Below, one piece after another: positions 60,650 through 64,000 of a stretch of 64,000 nucleotides of DNA. How positions within the stretch are numbered: the stretch's first letter is position 1; each line of letters starts with the position of its first letter. The DNA comes from Oscillospiraceae bacterium (GTDB lineage: Bacteria; Bacillota; Clostridia; Oscillospirales; Oscillospiraceae), in contig JAFROD010000007.1 of NCBI GenBank assembly GCA_017429835.1, positions 35,704 through 99,703 of the forward strand. Direction: 5' to 3'. Made by a program: the position numbers and the translations under genes. The notes under the pieces were generated by a model. The model did no database searches, was not told where the DNA came from, and was given only the letters and a program-made list of their open reading frames with translations.

Positions 60650-61750
60650 TCATTCCGACCGCACGTCGATCACGACATATTCCGAGATCGTCCCGGTCTT
60701 GAATGGGATGCCCCAGCCGGAAATGCCGGAGGTCACGACGAAAGTCGTCCCGCCGCGCACTTCCGTTCCGTAGGTGCGGTCGTTCGCGCCGGTCGCAAGC
60801 CCGATCAGTCCGGCGGGGAAGATGTGTCCGCCGTGCGTATGCCCCGACAGGACGAGGTCCGCGCCGGACGCCGCCTCGTTTGCGTAGTCGTTCGGCTGGT
60901 GGTCGAGAACGATGATGTACTTTGTGTCGTCAAGCCCTTCCGTCAGATCGCTTGCGCTCGCGCGTCCCGGCGACGAGCGGTCGCGTCTGCCGACGAGATA
61001 GAAGTTGTCGTTCAGCAGCACGCTCTCATCCTCCAGGATCGTCACGCCGTTGTTCTCAAGCGCGCCGCGCAGCTCGGCAGCGGTAAAGTTGCGGTAGTTA
61101 AAATAGCCGTTATCGTGATTGCCGAAGACGAAGTACACGCCATAGGTCGTTTCCAGCTTCCCGAGCGACTGGCAGGCGGCAAGCATGTCCTCCTTCTCCG
61201 TGTCGTCATCCACGAAGTCGCCGACAATGACGACAACGTCCGGCTGCGTCTGCTGCACGCGCTCCATCTGCGCGGCTAAGTCCGCGCCGTCCAGCGTGAT
61301 CCCGAGATGCGCGTCCGCGATCTCCACGATGCGGAAGCCGTCGCCGACGGCTTTGTCGGTATAGAACGTATAATCCGTTTCAAAGACGTGATGCGCGAGG
61401 AACCAGCCCGCGCCGAGAATGACCGCTGCCAGCAGGAGCGCCGCGATATTCCGGACGTCGTAGCCGAAATTCCGTTTTGACGCCTTTCGCGCGATGAAGC
61501 CGACGAGGTCGCACAGCAGGAAGGCGATGAACAGATGCAGCAGCGCGATCACCAGCGCGTAAAGGTTGATCAGCGCAAACAGCCCGACTGCCGCCGCGAC
61601 CGCAAGGAAGGACACGACCCAGGCGAGGAATCTATGCTTTTCGCCGAAACGTCTGATAAATGAGAACCGGTGGATCCGGCAGGCGACGTAGAGGAACGCC
61701 ACGAGCCCGAGAATGCCGACAGTCGATAAAATCAATCTCCATGTAGACAT
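60650..61750 (-). CDS. Membrane-anchored metallophosphoesterase
   Basis: 366 residues. Four hydrophobic segments occupy 1-125; the rest is a calcineurin-type phosphoesterase facing outside or inside (topology not clear) with EIADAHLG, VIVGDFVDDD, FGNHDNGYF, VLDHQPND and SGHTHGGHIFPAG binding two metal ions. The YkoQ/YaeI group acts on lipid pyrophosphates or phosphodiesters. GGAGG precedes the ATG. It lies 27 bp after the alcohol dehydrogenase gene. Confidence 0.9.
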   Translation of the reverse strand: MSTWRLILSTVGILGLVAFLYVACRIHRFSFIRRFGEKHRFLAWVVSFLAVAAAVGLFALINLYALVIALLHLFIAFLLCDLVGFIARKASKRNFGYDVRNIAALLLAAVILGAGWFLAHHVFETDYTFYTDKAVGDGFRIVEIADAHLGITLDGADLAAQMERVQQTQPDVVVIVGDFVDDDTEKEDMLAACQSLGKLETTYGVYFVFGNHDNGYFNYRNFTAAELRGALENNGVTILEDESVLLNDNFYLVGRRDRSSPGRASASDLTEGLDDTKYIIVLDHQPNDYANEAASGADLVLSGHTHGGHIFPAGLIGLATGANDRTYGTEVRGGTTFVVTSGISGWGIPFKTGTISEYVVIDVRSE

Positions 61751-61777
61751 GTTGAGTCCTCCGAATGAGGAGCGTTT

Positions 61778-62950
61778 TTACATACTCGCGGTGAGAATGC
61801 GGACCAGCGCGTCCTTGCCGATCGGCGCGTACATCCACGGCTCGTTCGTGTTGTCGTTCTCGAGGATATGATCCGCCATCTCGTCGATCGCCTCCGCTTT
61901 GACGCCGAGCTCGCCGAGATGCATCGGAATGCCGATGGACTCGAAGAACGCATAGAAGCCGTCGATGACTTTCTGCGCGATCTCAGAATCGGGCAGATTT
62001 TTATCAAAGCCGAAGAGCTGCGTGCCGAGCGTGACGAAGCGCTCGACGGTCTTTTCGGAGAGGATCTCCTGCATCCAGCGCGGCGTGATGATCGCAAGGC
62101 CCGCGCCGTGCGTGATGTCGAAATAGGCGCTCAGGGCGTGTTCGATGGAATGCATCGGCCAGCCGGAGTAGCCCGCGCCGTTGGCGAGAATGCCGTTGCA
62201 GCCCCAGCTGCAGACGTACATCAGCTCGCTTCTTGCGGCGTAGTCGTTCGGGTCCTCCAGCGCGATCTTCACGTTGGTCATCAGCGAGCGGAGCGCGGAG
62301 ATCATCACGCCGTCGTTGAACATCGAGTGCGGGCTTGCAAAGAACTGCTCCAGCACGTGATTGATCGCGTCCGCCGTGCCGCAGGCGGTCTGCCACTTGT
62401 TGACGCTGTAAGTGTATTCGGGATCGAGGAAGGAGGCGACCGGGTACATCAGCTCGTCCAGATAGCCGCGCTTATCGTTGATCGCCGTGTTGGAGATCAC
62501 GCAGCCCATATCGTATTCGCTTCCCGTCGCGGCAAGCGTGATGATATCGACGATCGGGACGGCCGCCGTTGCCTTGACCTTGCCCGAGATCAGATCCCAG
62601 CCCTCGCCGTCGTACTTTGCACAGACGGAGATCGCCTTGGAGCAGTCCAGCACCGAGCCGCCGCCGACCGAGAGGATCACGTCGATGTCGTTCTCCTTGC
62701 AAAGCCGCGCGCCTTCGAGGACCGAGGGGTCGTATTTCGGGTTCGGCTCGATGCCCGAAAGTTCTACGATATGGAAATCCTTCAGCAGGTCTTTGACTCT
62801 GTCGTAGAGCCCGATTTTCTTGATGGAGCCGCCGCCGTAGGTCATAAGGACGTTCCTGCCGTATTTGCCGACGACGGCGGGAAGATCCTTCACGGCGTCT
62901 TTTCCGAAATAGAGTTTCGTAGGTGTGTTGTACGTAAAGTTTCCGATCAT
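61778..62950 (-). CDS. Iron-containing alcohol dehydrogenase (butanol dehydrogenase/YqhD type)
   Basis: 390 residues. SVGGGSVLDCSKAIS is the NAD(P) loop, and the metal-binding histidines lie in WPMHSIEHALSAYFDITHGAG. YTYGGGSIKKIGLYD near the start and TPTKLYFGKDA are typical of the NADPH-dependent YqhD/BDH group that reduces aldehydes. GGAGG precedes the ATG. It is 23 bp after the TetR gene and thus the first enzyme of the operon; aldehyde detoxification would fit a TetR-sensed reactive signal. Confidence 0.93.
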   Translation of the reverse strand: MIGNFTYNTPTKLYFGKDAVKDLPAVVGKYGRNVLMTYGGGSIKKIGLYDRVKDLLKDFHIVELSGIEPNPKYDPSVLEGARLCKENDIDVILSVGGGSVLDCSKAISVCAKYDGEGWDLISGKVKATAAVPIVDIITLAATGSEYDMGCVISNTAINDKRGYLDELMYPVASFLDPEYTYSVNKWQTACGTADAINHVLEQFFASPHSMFNDGVMISALRSLMTNVKIALEDPNDYAARSELMYVCSWGCNGILANGAGYSGWPMHSIEHALSAYFDITHGAGLAIITPRWMQEILSEKTVERFVTLGTQLFGFDKNLPDSEIAQKVIDGFYAFFESIGIPMHLGELGVKAEAIDEMADHILENDNTNEPWMYAPIGKDALVRILTASM

Positions 62951-62973
62951 TTTTATTTCCTCCGTATATGTAA

Positions 62974-63591
62974 TTATAACAGTTTCAAAAGAAAAACCTT
63001 CGTCAGATCATAAGCGTCGACCTGCTCGAAGTCGATTTCCGCGCGCTTCATCGCCTCGCGCTGCTTTTCGGTGGCGTTCGTCATCGGGTACACGCCGAAG
63101 ACGAACGAGAAGAACATATAAAGCAGCTTTTTCTTCTCGCCCTCTGCGCGCCCGATCAGGAACTTGTCAAAGATTCCCCCGAGCGTCTTGATCAGTCTGC
63201 GGTAGGTTCGCTTGAACTCCGTGAGCTGCTCGATGCGGCTGTTCGCCTCCATATCGTAAATGTTCATCGCGATCAGCTTCAGAAGCTGCGGACGGTCGGC
63301 GAGAGAACGGGCGATCTTCGACGCGAGTTCTTCCTTCGCCAGACTGTCGTTATTGTTGTATATCGCGTCCAGATCTATGATCCAGCGCTCATACTCCCTG
63401 CGGAACAGCGCGAGGAAAATCTCTTCTTTCGTCTCGAAGTAGTTGTAGATCGTCGGGCGGGAGAAAGGAAGCTCGTTCCCGATCTCCTTCAGTGTGATCT
63501 CCTTGAAGCTCATCGTCTGATACAGTTTCTCGCAGGCGTTGATGATCTCCTCGCGCCGGCCTGCGATCAGCTCCGGTGTTCCCTTGATCAT
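62974..63591 (-). CDS. TetR/AcrR-family regulator of the redox/ADP-ribosylation operon
   Basis: 205 residues from the ATG at 63591 (AAAGGAG). The helix-turn-helix is ITLKEIGNELPFSRPTIYNY followed by FETKEEIFLALF. The C-terminal domain is helical and contains VFGVYPMTNATEKQREAMKRA, seen in TetR proteins of lachnospiral and clostridial alcohol dehydrogenase loci. It is the first gene of the unit. The operator pair in its promoter overlaps both promoter boxes, so it most likely represses itself and the eight genes that follow. Confidence 0.9.
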   Translation of the reverse strand: MIKGTPELIAGRREEIINACEKLYQTMSFKEITLKEIGNELPFSRPTIYNYFETKEEIFLALFRREYERWIIDLDAIYNNNDSLAKEELASKIARSLADRPQLLKLIAMNIYDMEANSRIEQLTEFKRTYRRLIKTLGGIFDKFLIGRAEGEKKKLLYMFFSFVFGVYPMTNATEKQREAMKRAEIDFEQVDAYDLTKVFLLKLL

Positions 63592-63618
63592 TGTCGCTCC
63601 TTTCCGTGCCAAAAAGAA

Positions 63619-63669
63619 TTGACACCGTGTCAGTAATATGAGTATAGCAGATTACTGACATGGTGTCAA
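63619..63669 (-). promoter_or_regulatory. TetR promoter with two TGACAC-n-GTGTCA operators
   Basis: Minus-strand promoter: TTGACA (63669-63664), 17 nt, TATACT (63646-63641). Two 19-nt arms, TTGACACCGTGTCAGTAAT (63619-63637) and ATTACTGACATGGTGTCAA (63651-63669), mirror each other with one mismatch, and each contains its own dyad TGACAC-n-GTGTCA. One covers the -35 box and the other the start region. Confidence 0.82.
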
Positions 63670-64000
63670 TATGGATTTCGATATTTAGCAAAGTTTTTTC
63701 AGAGTACGGCGCAGTCACAAATACAACATCTTCATTGCCAAAGCCAGTGCCGGATCGGCGCGCAGTCGCAGAAATAAGTATGTCACTTTTTCTGCGAAGC
63801 GGGTTCAAGGGCGAGGCCATTGCAGGCAGCATCGGGGAGATTTTGTCCCCACAGATGCACTGCTTGCTACAATACGTTTGACCCTGAAAAGACGCAATAA
63901 AAAATGCGTTGCTCGGAGGCTCATACCTAAGCTACAATGAGAGGGTAATCGGTCTTACGGTGCTCTGCTTGAGCTTTCACGCTCGTTGGTGCAAACTGTA
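63670..64000. other. Gene-free stretch at the window end
   Basis: Upstream of the tetR operator. A plus-strand reading of 63660-63881 gives 73 residues without ribosome site or family resemblance. TTGACACC...TATAGC in the plus direction at 63619-63648 could be a weak promoter, but no gene follows inside the window. Confidence 0.4.

Noticed and set aside
63660..63881. 73-codon plus-strand frame next to the tetR operator
   Set aside because: It begins inside the operator arm, lacks a ribosome site and shows no protein-family features.

Overview
The window looks like a piece of chromosome from an anaerobic, Gram-positive gut member of the Clostridia (Oscillospiraceae-like). This rests on strong sigma-A promoters and AGGAGG ribosome sites, S-layer-homology surface proteins, TnpV, the oxygen-sensitive reductase family with its ATPase activator, larBCE, YedF/DUF3343 and a class M sirtuin. 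The taxonomic assignment is an inference from gene content; no marker gene such as rRNA is present.

Layout. 1-9 kb (all minus strand) holds two adjacent transcription units: an acyl-adenylating enzyme fused to a degenerate RsbW-like ATPase domain, followed by two condensation/acetyltransferase-like paralogues and a terminator; then, from its own promoter, a membrane SpoIIE phosphatase, a MATE exporter that also carries a degenerate RsbW-like domain, a HAD phosphatase and the first codons of an FGGY sugar kinase. 9-10.7 kb has a histidine-kinase remnant and cstA. 10.9-20.4 kb is an accessory region lying against the 3' side of a tRNA-Pro gene: a small HTH regulator, a consensus promoter with an overlapping palindrome, an array of about nine 17-bp motif copies, excisionase and integrase, an OB/HD protein, a cysteine-rich HTH protein, two overlapping tyrosine-recombinase-like genes and an orphan AbrB-type antitoxin.

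20.8-28.3 kb carries a lipoprotein, zinc-ribbon proteins, a membrane ferredoxin of the NapH type, and larB-larC-larE, which make the nickel-pincer cofactor of lactate racemase-type enzymes; two small membrane proteins lie upstream behind a leader that contains an intrinsic terminator. 28.3-49.6 kb is dominated by two giant secreted proteins (about 3,920 and 2,740 residues) on the minus strand, the second downstream of a TetR regulator. A repeat of about 195 bp, starting with the 3' end of a tRNA-Ala, is present on each side of the second giant gene and its regulator; next to it lie a tRNA-Ala 3' fragment and a tnpV gene.

51.2-55.5 kb (plus strand) is a tight operon: an ATPase activase, a cysteine desulfurase, a double-cubane-type reductase, two DUF3343 proteins and YedF, suggesting sulfur or selenium delivery tied to low-potential electron transfer. 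55.7-63.6 kb (minus strand) looks like a single nine-gene operon running from a TetR gene with a two-site operator through an iron alcohol dehydrogenase, a phosphoesterase, a D-lactate dehydrogenase-like enzyme, a zinc-type macrodomain, a class M sirtuin, an aldo/keto reductase, a flavodoxin-like oxidoreductase and a small monooxygenase: a redox operon with a built-in ADP-ribosylation/de-ADP-ribosylation pair.
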